64,000 nucleotides of DNA from Rhizobiales bacterium UBA3584 (GTDB lineage: Bacteria; Pseudomonadota; Alphaproteobacteria; Rhizobiales; Devosiaceae), in contig DFMV01000017.1 of assembly GCA_002375765.1 (NCBI GenBank), positions 48,889 to 112,888 of the forward strand, given 5' to 3'. A model generated the notes under the pieces. It was not told the origin of the DNA, searched no databases, and worked only from the letters and a program-made list of their open reading frames with translations. A program made the translations under genes and the position numbers. Shown here piece after piece: positions 1-7,554 of the stretch (positions within the stretch are counted from its first letter, which is position 1; each line of letters begins with the position of its first letter).

Positions 1-146
1 GAAACCATCGAAATCGTGGTCAGTGGCGACATCCAGGCAGCACCGTCGGCAAAACCGAACAGCGCCATTAGATTGTAAACGATCAAAGGCAGGGCCAGAA
101 GCGGCGGCACGAACATTGATGGGTTCCGTCCAATGGGAGGTCTCAT
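1..146 (-). CDS. Hypothetical membrane protein, 5' part only
   Basis: Only the first 48 or so codons are inside the window; the gene runs off the left edge. The frame begins ATG-AGA-CCT at 146, with an AGGG about 8 nt upstream; a second ATG at 116 is also possible. The translated N-terminus has a hydrophobic stretch (FVPPLLALPLIVYNLMAL) typical of a first membrane helix. It lies downstream of the fumC terminator on the same strand. I do not recognise the family, and the start is uncertain. Confidence 0.45.
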   Translation of the reverse strand, partial: MRPPIGRNPSMFVPPLLALPLIVYNLMALFGFADGAAWMSPLTTISMV

Positions 147-182
147 GACCGCGACCCTGCCTCAAAACCCCCGATTTGACCA

Positions 183-208
183 GAAAAAAGGCCGGTCATT
201 GACCGGCC
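183..208 (-). terminator. Intrinsic terminator of fumC
   Basis: A perfect 9-bp stem (GGCCGGTCA / TGACCGGCC, 1-nt loop) is followed on the minus strand by six T. It begins 11 nt past the fumC stop, the textbook position for a rho-independent terminator. Confidence 0.9.
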
Positions 209-218
209 CTCTCGTCTC

Positions 219-1619
219 TTATTTCTTGACCGAAATCGGCCCAACCATCTGTTCGGGCCGCACCTCGGCATCGAACTCTTCGCCGGTCAAAAGCCCCAGC
301 GCGATAGCCTCCTCGCGCAAGGTCGTGCCGTTCTTGTGCGCCGTCTTGGCGATCTTGGCGGCGTTGTCGTAACCGATCTTGCGGTTGAGCGCGGTTACCA
401 GCATCAGCGAATTGTTCAAATGCTCGTTGATCTTCTTGCGGTCCGGCTCGATCCCGATGGCGCAATTGTCGTTGAACGATTTGGCCGCATCGGCCAGAAG
501 CCGCACCGACTGGATGAAGTTGAAAGCGATGACCGGCTTATAGACATTGAGCTCGAAATTGCCCTGGCTCGCCGCAAACCCGATGGTCGCGTCGTTGCCC
601 ATGACCTGCGCCACGACCATGGTCATGGCCTCCGATTGGGTCGGGTTGACCTTGCCCGGCATGATCGAGGAGCCGGGCTCGTTTTCCGGAATGGTGATTT
701 CGCCCAGCCCCGAGCGCGGCCCCGAGGCCAGCCAGCGCACGTCATTGGCGATCTTCATGAACGCAACGGCAAGTTGCTTTAATGCCCCCGAAGCGCCAAC
801 GAACGCATCATGCCCGGCCAGAACCGCAAACTTGTTCGGCGCGGTCACAAATTCATGCCCCGAAAGGCTCGAGATTTCCTCGGCCACCATGCGCGCATAG
901 TCGGGATGGGTGTTAAGCCCGGTCCCGACCGCCGTCCCGCCCAGCGCCAGTTCACGCAATTGCGGGAGCGTCGCTTCAATCGCTTTGAGCGCCAGATCGA
1001 TCTGGGCCACCCAGCCCGAAATCTCCTGGCCCAGCGTCAGAGGCGTCGCATCCTGAAGATGGGTGCGGCCGATCTTGACCACATCCATGAACTCTTCGGA
1101 CTTTTTGGCCAGCGTGTCGCGCAACAGCTTGACCTTGGCAAACAGCATGTCCTCGACAATCGTCACCGCCGCGATATGCATGGCGGTGGGATAGGTGTCG
1201 TTGGAGCTTTGACTCATATTGACGTGGTCATTGGGGTGCACGGGCTTCTTGCTGCCCATCTCCCCACCGGCCATTTCGATGGCGCGGTTGGAAATCACCT
1301 CGTTGACGTTCATGTTCGACTGGGTACCCGACCCGGTCTGCCATACCACCAGCGGGAAATGATCGTCGAGCTTGCCCGCGATCACCTCATCGGCCGCCGC
1401 CACCACCAGATCGCGGGTCGCTTCGTCCATGAGCCCGAGCTTGGTATTGGTGACCGCCGCGGCCTTTTTCAGAATTCCGAAGGCATGGACGATTTCGAGC
1501 GGCATCTTTTCGCCGCCAATATCGAAATTCATCAGCGAGCGCGCGGTCTGGGCCCCGTAATATTTCTCATTTGGAACCTCGATCGGGCCCATCGAGTCGG
1601 TTTCGGTCCGCGTGCTCAT
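219..1619 (-). CDS. fumC: Class II fumarate hydratase
   Basis: Catalyses reversible hydration of fumarate to L-malate in the TCA cycle, as a cytosolic iron-independent homotetramer. The 466-residue product matches the family length. It carries the superfamily signature [16 protein letters not shown] near residue 320, [10 protein letters not shown] near 185 and the [10 protein letters not shown] active-site loop near 100. I start at ATG 1619 because GGAGG lies 7 nt upstream and the protein then begins [16 protein letters not shown] like other FumC; the open frame extends 20 codons further into rpmF's terminator. It has its own terminator and appears monocistronic. Confidence 0.97.
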   Translation of the reverse strand: MSTRTETDSMGPIEVPNEKYYGAQTARSLMNFDIGGEKMPLEIVHAFGILKKAAAVTNTKLGLMDEATRDLVVAAADEVIAGKLDDHFPLVVWQTGSGTQSNMNVNEVISNRAIEMAGGEMGSKKPVHPNDHVNMSQSSNDTYPTAMHIAAVTIVEDMLFAKVKLLRDTLAKKSEEFMDVVKIGRTHLQDATPLTLGQEISGWVAQIDLALKAIEATLPQLRELALGGTAVGTGLNTHPDYARMVAEEISSLSGHEFVTAPNKFAVLAGHDAFVGASGALKQLAVAFMKIANDVRWLASGPRSGLGEITIPENEPGSSIMPGKVNPTQSEAMTMVVAQVMGNDATIGFAASQGNFELNVYKPVIAFNFIQSVRLLADAAKSFNDNCAIGIEPDRKKINEHLNNSLMLVTALNRKIGYDNAAKIAKTAHKNGTTLREEAIALGLLTGEEFDAEVRPEQMVGPISVKK

Positions 1620-1656
1620 CTGAAATCCTCCGGGGATAAGTCTGGAATTGGCCAAG

Positions 1657-1687
1657 AAAAAAGCCAGCCCCTTTTTCAAGGACTGGC
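1657..1687 (-). terminator. Intrinsic terminator of rpmF
   Basis: The stem GCCAGTCC / GGGCTGGC (one mismatch) is followed on the minus strand by TTTTTT. It lies between the rpmF stop (1751) and the fumC start, so it should separate the two genes. Confidence 0.8.
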
Positions 1688-1750
1688 CGTAATCTGGACG
1701 GGCATGCCCGTCAATGGCGCTTTGGTCTAAGCGTCATACCCTCTGGGCAA

Positions 1751-1933
1751 TCAGTTGCCCTTGGGCTCGAGAATCTGACGGCCGCGATACATGCCGGACT
1801 TCAGGTCCACATGGTGCGGACGGCGAAGCTCGCCGCTGTCCTTGTCTTCAACATAAGCTGCGCCTTTAAGCGCATCGGCCGAACGGCGGAACCCGCGCTT
1901 CATCGGCGTCGTCTTCCTTTTGGGGACTGCCAT
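1751..1933 (-). CDS. rpmF: 50S ribosomal protein L32
   Basis: A 60-residue basic protein beginning [20 protein letters not shown], the typical alphaproteobacterial L32 N-terminus, with the conserved [15 protein letters not shown] segment. It is a component of the large ribosomal subunit. It is followed by its own terminator at 1657-1687, with mtgA upstream on the same strand about 155 bases away. Confidence 0.97.
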   Translation of the reverse strand: MAVPKRKTTPMKRGFRRSADALKGAAYVEDKDSGELRRPHHVDLKSGMYRGRQILEPKGN

Positions 1934-2089
1934 TTGACTACTCCATTTTCATGCTGCGCACCCTGCCCAGGCAATAGAACCCTGCCGCGCCGGCCACGCC
2001 AAAACCGTTTTACCCTATCGGGATCGTGGCGCTCTATACAGGATCACCGGGGCCTTGGCTAGTCCGCCGATCACGAAAATCGTATGCGC

Positions 2090-2803
2090 TCATAGCGCAG
2101 GTGCCCCCTCGAAAAGACAATTGGCGTGCGATGAAAACCGCTGCGCCCGCCCCTCGACGATTCCCGCCACCGCCAACAGCCCGTTGGTTGGGTTTCCGGG
2201 GCGCCGCACATGCGGATTGGGCAGCGTCACGGTCATCAGCGCCGCCCGCCGCCAGGTGAAGCTCTCAGCGCTCGTCCCGAACGCCGCCTGCGCGCCCGCC
2301 TCCACCCCGAACTGCCCGTCAGGGCCCCATTCGGCAATGTTGAGATAGATCTCCATGATCCGCCGCTTGGGCAACACAAGATCGATATAGATGGCCAGCG
2401 GCACCTCGAGCGCCTTGCGCACCACCGAGCGCGAATTGGTCAGAAACAGGTTCCGCGCCACCTGCATGGTGATGGTGGACGCCCCACGTGCCTCGCGCCC
2501 GGCCAGAAAATTGTCGATCTCGGCCTGCAGCGCTGCAACATCGATCCCATGATGGGTGCAGAATTGCCCGTCTTCTGAAAGCACCACCGCCGTCTTGAGC
2601 CGGTCGGAAATTTCATCGAGATCGCGCCATATGCGCGTTACGGGCTGGCCGGTGACATATCGCCCGATCATCAGTGTCGAGACCGGCGGCACCACCCAAT
2701 AGAGCGGCACCAGCACCAGTGGAATGGCCACCAGCGCTGCGGCCAGCATCAGCGGGACCGCTACCCAGAATTTCCAGCCCCGCTTTTTCCGCCGTCCGGC
2801 CAC
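2090..2803 (-). CDS. mtgA: Monofunctional biosynthetic peptidoglycan transglycosylase
   Basis: Polymerises lipid II into glycan strands at the periplasmic face of the inner membrane. The 237 residues contain one N-terminal membrane helix (about 11-35) after a basic stretch, then a GT51 domain. Family motifs are visible: EDGQFCTHHGID with the catalytic Glu, GASTITMQVARNLFL, and RKALEVPLAIYIDLVLPKRR followed by MEIYLNIAEWG. No transpeptidase domain follows, which separates it from class A PBPs. It is divergent from the prenyl synthase gene, whose product supports the same undecaprenyl/lipid pathways. Confidence 0.95.
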   Translation of the reverse strand: MAGRRKKRGWKFWVAVPLMLAAALVAIPLVLVPLYWVVPPVSTLMIGRYVTGQPVTRIWRDLDEISDRLKTAVVLSEDGQFCTHHGIDVAALQAEIDNFLAGREARGASTITMQVARNLFLTNSRSVVRKALEVPLAIYIDLVLPKRRIMEIYLNIAEWGPDGQFGVEAGAQAAFGTSAESFTWRRAALMTVTLPNPHVRRPGNPTNGLLAVAGIVEGRAQRFSSHANCLFEGAPAL

Positions 2804-2875
2804 TATCGTCTCGTGGGTTCAATCGCAAATGAGCGCGCTTGTAGAATGGACAGGGAGGCTTTAGCAAATCTTGCC

Positions 2876-3766
2876 ATGACCGAAGATCAATTCGATTCTC
2901 AGCTCGCCGACTGCGCCATCGAAACCGAAGTGTTTCTGGCCGCCCACCTTGCAACGCTCGACGCCCCCGAGCACCTTTTGGCCGCCATGGCCCATGGCGC
3001 GCTCGATGGTGGCAAGCGACTGCGCCCTTTCCTCGTGCGTCTGTCCGCATCGCTGTTCGCCGTACCGCACGAAAAGAGCCTCGCTGCGGGCGCTGCGCTC
3101 GAAATGATCCATTGCTATTCCCTCGTCCATGACGATCTGCCCGACATGGACAATGACGAGCTGCGTCGCGGCAAACCCACGGTCTGGAAAGCCTTCGACC
3201 CCGCATTGGCCATCCTGGCCGGCGACGCGCTTTTGACCGAAGCCTTCGCGCTCCTGTCCGATCCCCGCACCCATCCCGATCCCGCCATCCGCGCCGAGCT
3301 GGTTCTGACCCTCGCCCATGCCGCCGGCCCCGCCGGCATGGTGGGCGGACAGGTCCTCGATATCGAAGGCGAAACAAGCCCGCTCGACGAAGAAGCGATT
3401 TTCACGATGCAGGCCAGAAAGACCGGCGCCCTGATCCGGGCTGGGGTTGAAATGGGCGCCATTCTGGGCGGCGCCTCCCCCGCCCAGCGATCCGGGCTGA
3501 CCCGCTTCGGCACCGCCGCCGGGCTCGCCTTCCAGATCGCCGATGACATCCTCGACGTCACCGCCACCTCCCACGCTCTGGGCAAGACCGCCGGAAAGGA
3601 TGTGGCACAGAACAAGTCCACAATCGTCGCCCGCAAGGGCCTGGACGCCGCCCGTCAGGTCCTCGATGGCGCCGTGGCAAACGGCATCGACGCCCTCCTC
3701 CCATTCGGCCCCAGCGCCGATCCCCTGCGTGCCCTGATCCGCCATTTCGCCGCGCGGCAAAGCTAA
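2876..3766 (+). CDS. ispA: Polyprenyl synthetase, probable farnesyl diphosphate synthase
   Basis: Condenses DMAPP/GPP with IPP to make farnesyl (or geranylgeranyl) diphosphate, the precursor of undecaprenyl phosphate, quinones and carotenoids. Both aspartate-rich motifs are present: first DDLPDMDNDELRRGKPT, second FQIADDILD, plus the GGKRLRP IPP-binding segment. The insert between the Asp pairs of the first motif is the bacterial type II FPPS arrangement. The open frame reaches back to a GTG at 2813, with ATG choices at 2846 and 2876. I use 2876 (MTEDQFDSQL, 296 aa) as the best family-length fit, but no choice has an ideal ribosome site. Chain length cannot be fixed from sequence alone. Confidence 0.88.
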   Translation: MTEDQFDSQLADCAIETEVFLAAHLATLDAPEHLLAAMAHGALDGGKRLRPFLVRLSASLFAVPHEKSLAAGAALEMIHCYSLVHDDLPDMDNDELRRGKPTVWKAFDPALAILAGDALLTEAFALLSDPRTHPDPAIRAELVLTLAHAAGPAGMVGGQVLDIEGETSPLDEEAIFTMQARKTGALIRAGVEMGAILGGASPAQRSGLTRFGTAAGLAFQIADDILDVTATSHALGKTAGKDVAQNKSTIVARKGLDAARQVLDGAVANGIDALLPFGPSADPLRALIRHFAARQS

Positions 3767-3774
3767 ATACGGCT

Positions 3775-4134
3775 CTAACGCTTCGTCGCCTTGGGCTTGA
3801 GGGCCGACGCATGGGCGTAGCTCCTTGCAAACCAGGCGCGCAGCGTATCCGGCTGGGCAAGGAGGGCGTGAGGCACCGCACCATATTCCTTCATGAAATG
3901 ACCCGGCACGCCCTCGAACAACGTCGTCTCGAACGCCTCGAGAAATTTGGCAAGGTCGGCCTTCCCAAGCCGCAGTCCAATGACATTGGCCTGGGAGACA
4001 GACGCGTACATATTGCCATTGATCGAGACATAGGGCATCTGCGCGCCCTTGCGCACAACGCCCGGCACGCCCGCGATCATTGCATCGGACGCGGCCACCA
4101 CTTGGGGATCGGGAGTATGGTCGGGCATTGCCAT
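3775..4134 (-). CDS. TfoX/Sxy N-terminal-domain-like small protein
   Basis: A 119-residue soluble protein. The central and C-terminal parts (YVSINGNMYASVSQ, LRLGKADLAKF, PGHFMKEYGAVPHALL, LRAWFARSYAHASAL) follow the pattern of stand-alone TfoX N-terminal-domain proteins. In gamma-proteobacteria TfoX/Sxy is a competence regulator; single-domain homologues in alphaproteobacteria have no established function. It is convergent with the prenyl synthase gene and separated from it by 8 nt. Confidence 0.65.
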   Translation of the reverse strand: MAMPDHTPDPQVVAASDAMIAGVPGVVRKGAQMPYVSINGNMYASVSQANVIGLRLGKADLAKFLEAFETTLFEGVPGHFMKEYGAVPHALLAQPDTLRAWFARSYAHASALKPKATKR

Positions 4135-4450
4135 GACCGGCAGCCTAGCACATCCGGTTTTGAGGCAACCAGCACCCCCCCGCGGTCGATGGCGAAGGCT
4201 CTAGGCTGAACCGGCATTCAGGCACTTTTGGTTGGCGCCACACCGGATTGTGGGATTGGAGCAGGATCAGAAATCGATCCGGTGGATCGATTGCCCTGCG
4301 GAGCATTCTGGAATGACAGGGTGAGTTTGAGGCAACGCCGTCTTCATACCCACCTCCTTGTCACCCCGGGACTTGTTCCCGGGGTCCAGCAGCATTTCAA
4401 CAATCGACAAGCGGTTCTTTTTGGCACCGACGGTTGAATGTCGATCGGTC
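4135..4450. other. Intergenic stretch carrying a dispersed repeat
   Basis: No credible gene. From about 4202 to 4425 it carries one copy of a dispersed element whose second copy lies at 47282-47437. The core contains the inverted repeat CCCCGGGACTTGTTCCCGGGG at 4364-4384. Confidence 0.7.
4202..4425. repeat. Dispersed intergenic repeat, family A, copy 1
   Basis: Shares with 47282-47437 the left end AGGCTGAA(C/T)CGGCATTCAGGC, the middle block GGGTGAGTTTGAGGCAACG, and the right block containing a CCCCGGG...CCCGGGG hairpin, GTCCAGCAGCATTTC and CAATCGACAA. This copy has about 60 extra bases between left end and middle block. Both copies lie in gaps beside small genes. No open frame or transposase is present, so it is a short non-autonomous or REP/BIME-like element. 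Confidence 0.8.
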
Positions 4451-4921
4451 CTACAGCCGCTTTTCCATCGCGATCCCGAAAGGCGGCCGCTGCTCGGGCA
4501 ACAGATCGCGCTCGCGATAACCTCTCGCCTCGTAAAACCGGCGCGCCGTAATCGTGCTGACAAGATTGGCCACCGGAACGCCCCGCCCCCGCAACATCTC
4601 TTCGAGATGAACCATCATCGCCCCCGATACGCCCATGAACCGGCTCTCGGGATGCACATAGTTGAGGACGATCCCCTCCCCGTCCCGAACCCCTCCGGCA
4701 CTGACCATCCGGCCGTTGGCGAAAGCCACAAAAATCGTATTGAACGGATCGTCGATCCACTTCACAAAATGTTCCGGCGTCTTGTTGGAAAGCCAGTGCT
4801 CCAGCCGCTCGGCATCATTGCCATGGTCGGGCACGCAAAGCTCGACAATCGAGCGCCGCAGAAGCGCGGCCGCCTCTTTAGCGTCCCCCGCCAGTGCCGG
4901 GCGAATGGAAATCGCGCTCAT
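4451..4921 (-). CDS. GNAT family N-acetyltransferase
   Basis: A 156-residue acetyl-CoA-dependent acetyltransferase of unknown substrate. The GNAT fold is suggested by the order of elements: ISIRPALAGDAKEAAAL start, the strand GIVLNYVHPESRFMGVSGAMM (acetyl-CoA loop in a divergent form, no canonical RGxGIG), and ITARRFYEARGYRERDLL near the end. Its start overlaps the stop of the next upstream gene by 4 nt (ATGA type), so it is translationally coupled in ispG-GNAT-GNAT order. Confidence 0.8.
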   Translation of the reverse strand: MSAISIRPALAGDAKEAAALLRRSIVELCVPDHGNDAERLEHWLSNKTPEHFVKWIDDPFNTIFVAFANGRMVSAGGVRDGEGIVLNYVHPESRFMGVSGAMMVHLEEMLRGRGVPVANLVSTITARRFYEARGYRERDLLPEQRPPFGIAMEKRL

Positions 4922-5391
4922 CGCCGCCCGCCCAGGCGCCTGCCGAGCGCCGATGTTGCAAGACGCGCCCGCTCGATGCGCAAGGCAAACCCCTTCTCGT
5001 TTTCCATGAACCGCTCAAATCCCAGCTTTTCATGAAAAGCCAATGACAATTCATTGGTGCGATAGACATGGCTTTCGAGCGTCTCGATACCCTCATCCTC
5101 CATGATCGCCGCCATCCGCCGCCCGATTTCGGCCAGAACCGAAGCGTTGCGATGCGCCGGATCGACACTGAACGCACCGACAAACCAGCGCCCCTCCGCC
5201 AGCGGCCTGAAATAGGTGTGAGCCACGTGCCGGCCATCCCGCTCGACACAGATCAGTTGCGACGTCTCGAGCGATGCCGCAACCTTTTGCCGATGGTCCG
5301 CAGCATCAAACGCGTCGCCCGCCTGTGCCGTATGACCAGCCAGAACCCTCGCATCAAGCGCTACGATGGCATCAAGGAGAACGGCGCTCAT
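4918..5391 (-). CDS. GNAT family N-acetyltransferase
   Basis: 157 residues with GNAT features: the strand [20 protein letters not shown] preceding the acetyl-CoA helix and the terminal [16 protein letters not shown] motif. Substrate unknown. It overlaps ispG by 4 nt upstream and the second GNAT gene by 4 nt downstream, forming a tight three-gene unit. The two acetyltransferases differ in sequence, so this is not an obvious recent tandem duplication. Confidence 0.82.
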   Translation of the reverse strand: MSAVLLDAIVALDARVLAGHTAQAGDAFDAADHRQKVAASLETSQLICVERDGRHVAHTYFRPLAEGRWFVGAFSVDPAHRNASVLAEIGRRMAAIMEDEGIETLESHVYRTNELSLAFHEKLGFERFMENEKGFALRIERARLATSALGRRLGGRR

Positions 5392-6632
5392 TCCGCCGCC
5401 GGTTTGGCTCGCCCCGCCCCGAACCGGTTTTCGATATAGTCGGCCACCATGGCCTTGAACTGGTCGGCCACATCCGCCCCCTTGAGCGTTGTCACCTTCT
5501 TGCCCTCGATAAACACCGGCGCCGAGGGCGCCTCACCGGTACCGGGCAGCGAGATGCCGATATCGGCGTGTTTGGATTCCCCCGGCCCGTTGACGATGCA
5601 GCCCATCACGGCAACGCTCATCGCCTCGACGCCGGGATATTTCTCCCGCCATTCCGGCATCGATGTCGAAAGATGATCCTGAATGTCCTTGGCCAGGGTC
5701 TGGAACGTAGTCGATGTCGTCCGCCCGCAGCCTGGACACGCGGCAACCACCGGCACGAACTGCCGGAACCCCATGGTCTGGAGCAGTTCCTGAGCGACTT
5801 TGACTTCCAGCGTCCGGTCACCGCCGGGCTCGGGCGTCAGCGAAATGCGGATCGTATCTCCGATCCCCTGCTGGAGCAGAATGCCCAGCGCAGCCGAGGA
5901 GGCAACGATCCCTTTCGATCCCATCCCCGCCTCGGTCAGTCCCAGATGCAGCGCATAATCGCAGCGCGCCGCCAGCTCCTCATAGACCGAAATCAGTTGC
6001 TGGACGTCCGACACCTTGGTCGACAAGATGATCTTGTCGCGCCCCATGCCCAGCTCTTCGGCCCGCTCGGCCGAAAGGATCGCCGAACGGATGATTGCTT
6101 CGCGCTGCACATGCGCCGCGCTCCAGGGCTCGGCGCGGCCTGCGTTTTCATCCATCAGAACGGTCAGCAATTCCTGGTCGAGCGACCCCCAGTTGACCCC
6201 GATCCGCACCGGTTTTTCATACCGGTTGGCGATTTCGATCATCTGGGAAAACTGCTTGTCGCGCTTGTCCTTGAACCCCACATTGCCCGGATTGATCCGG
6301 TATTTGGCTAAGGCCTCTGCACAGGCGGGATGGTCGGACAATAGCTTGTGCCCGATATAGTGGAAATCGCCCACCAGCGGCACGTCGATGCCGCGCACCA
6401 TCAGCCGGTCGCGGATATGAGGCACAGCCGCGGCGGCCTCGTCGCGGTCCACGGTGATACGGACGATCTCCGAGCCGGCTCGGGCCAGCGCCGCCACCTG
6501 CCGGACCGTGGATTCGATATCGGCGGTGTCGGTATTGGTCATCGATTGGACGACGATGGGATTGCCACCCCCGACCACAACCCCGCCGACATCGACTCCG
6601 ACCGTTTTCTTGCGCTGCTCTGGACCTGCCAT
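5388..6632 (-). CDS. ispG: 4-hydroxy-3-methylbut-2-enyl diphosphate synthase
   Basis: The penultimate enzyme of the MEP isoprenoid pathway; a [4Fe-4S] enzyme reductively dehydrating MEcPP to HMBPP. The 414-residue product has the N-terminal TIM-barrel motifs ([25 protein letters not shown] segment) and C-terminal cluster-binding cysteines in CPGCGR and [10 protein letters not shown]. It heads the ispG-GNAT-GNAT unit. It sits 2-3 kb from the prenyl diphosphate synthase, which uses its pathway's products. Confidence 0.97.
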   Translation of the reverse strand: MAGPEQRKKTVGVDVGGVVVGGGNPIVVQSMTNTDTADIESTVRQVAALARAGSEIVRITVDRDEAAAAVPHIRDRLMVRGIDVPLVGDFHYIGHKLLSDHPACAEALAKYRINPGNVGFKDKRDKQFSQMIEIANRYEKPVRIGVNWGSLDQELLTVLMDENAGRAEPWSAAHVQREAIIRSAILSAERAEELGMGRDKIILSTKVSDVQQLISVYEELAARCDYALHLGLTEAGMGSKGIVASSAALGILLQQGIGDTIRISLTPEPGGDRTLEVKVAQELLQTMGFRQFVPVVAACPGCGRTTSTTFQTLAKDIQDHLSTSMPEWREKYPGVEAMSVAVMGCIVNGPGESKHADIGISLPGTGEAPSAPVFIEGKKVTTLKGADVADQFKAMVADYIENRFGAGRAKPAAE

Positions 6633-6706
6633 GACCCGTACTCTTTGTTCTCGCCGAACACATAAGCCCTAGCAAACATCAGTGCAATGTTGCGCCTATG
6701 CGACCA

Positions 6707-6808
6707 AGAGTGCTTCCAGGACAAGTGGCACCACTTATCCGGTTCGGAAGCGCGACCAGCAAAGACCCCGAGCGATTGAAGCGATTCCAGGAAGCGCTGA
6801 AATGCTCT
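6707..6808. repeat. Dispersed intergenic repeat, family B, copy 1
   Basis: Matches 29616-29722. Shared parts are a near-perfect inverted repeat (GGACAAGTGG / CCACTTATCC here), then GAAGCGCGAC...AAAGACC, a GCGATT/TCGTTG block and a right end GTTTCC/ATTCC...GAAATGATCT/GCTCT. Elements of this kind are common between genes in Hyphomicrobiales. No coding potential. Confidence 0.75.
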
Positions 6809-6849
6809 GGCGGTCTTGAAAGGGGTTCGCCGGTCCCTATCTAAAACCC

Positions 6850-7161
6850 ATGATAAAAAATCTCGCTTCCCTCCTGCTGCCTCGCTTCCTGCGGTTTCGC
6901 AAGGAAGCGTTTCTGCTCTGGAAGGCCTTCTGGTCGCCGGGCACCCCGCTCTATCTCAAGTTCGCGACCGTTGCGGCCGCGGCCTATCTGGTCTGGCCCG
7001 TCGATCTGATTACCGATTTTATTCCGGTTCTCGGCTGGATCGATGACCTCATTCTGGTGCCGCTCATCGTCAGCTGGATCGTTTCGCGCCTGCCGGTTAC
7101 AGCGCCGGTTCGTGCCCGAAGAGACGGGCCGATCATCGATGGAACGGCGCGCAGAGTCTGA
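6850..7161 (+). CDS. DUF1232 (YkvA-like) membrane protein
   Basis: A 103-residue protein with the DUF1232 core PLYLKFATVAAAAYLVWPVD, then LITDFIPVLGWIDDLILVPL. The family is a short two-helix membrane-associated domain of unknown function. It is followed by another tiny membrane protein gene on the same strand 80 nt away. Start is ATG 6850; the ribosome site is weak. Confidence 0.85.
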   Translation: MIKNLASLLLPRFLRFRKEAFLLWKAFWSPGTPLYLKFATVAAAAYLVWPVDLITDFIPVLGWIDDLILVPLIVSWIVSRLPVTAPVRARRDGPIIDGTARRV

Positions 7162-7240
7162 AAAAGCCTGTCCGCGGGAACCATTTGCCCTTCACGTAAG
7201 TTTTACAGGCCATAATGGTCACTGTGAGGGAATTTGAAAA

Positions 7241-7399
7241 ATGGGCCTTTCGACGATTCTGATTATCATTTTGATTTTGCTTTTGATCGGCGCCCTGCCC
7301 ACCTGGGGATATTCGCGCGCCTGGGGCTACGGCCCCACGGGCATTCTTGGCGTCATTTTGGTTGTCGTCCTCATCCTCATGCTGATGGGCACGATCTAG
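7241..7399 (+). CDS. DUF3309 small hydrophobic protein
   Basis: A 52-residue protein, MGLSTILIIILILLLIGALP at the N-terminus, then TWGYSRAWGYGPTGILGVI and a second hydrophobic helix ending MLMGTI. This is the typical DUF3309 architecture (two short helices flanking a W/Y/G-rich turn), widespread in alphaproteobacteria and of unknown function. GAGGG sits 11 nt upstream of the ATG. A strong terminator follows directly. Confidence 0.9.
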   Translation: MGLSTILIIILILLLIGALPTWGYSRAWGYGPTGILGVILVVVLILMLMGTI

Positions 7400-7408
7400 C
7401 GCTTTGGC

Positions 7409-7440
7409 GACCCGCGTTTCCTTCCGGCGCGGGTCGTCCT
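7409..7440 (+). terminator. Intrinsic terminator after the DUF3309 gene
   Basis: The stem GACCCGCG / CGCGGGTC with an 11-nt loop is followed by GTCCTTT. It starts 10 nt past the stop of the small membrane protein gene. Confidence 0.8.
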
Positions 7441-7488
7441 TTCCCGGTTTTGTCCGGACTTTATGATTGATCTCCTCCCCCTTGCCTT

Positions 7489-7519
7489 GGACGGCCCGGA
7501 TTTCCGCGCCGTCCTTTTT
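7489..7519 (+). terminator. Second hairpin with T-run, between DUF3309 and pyc
   Basis: The 7-bp stem GGACGGC / GCCGTCC is followed by TTTTT on the plus strand. It backs up the first terminator in the convergent gap; on the minus strand, where pyc ends at 7555, the T-run is missing. Confidence 0.6.
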
Positions 7520-7554
7520 CTTGGCCGGGAGCATGGCCCAATGAGAGGTTTTGG

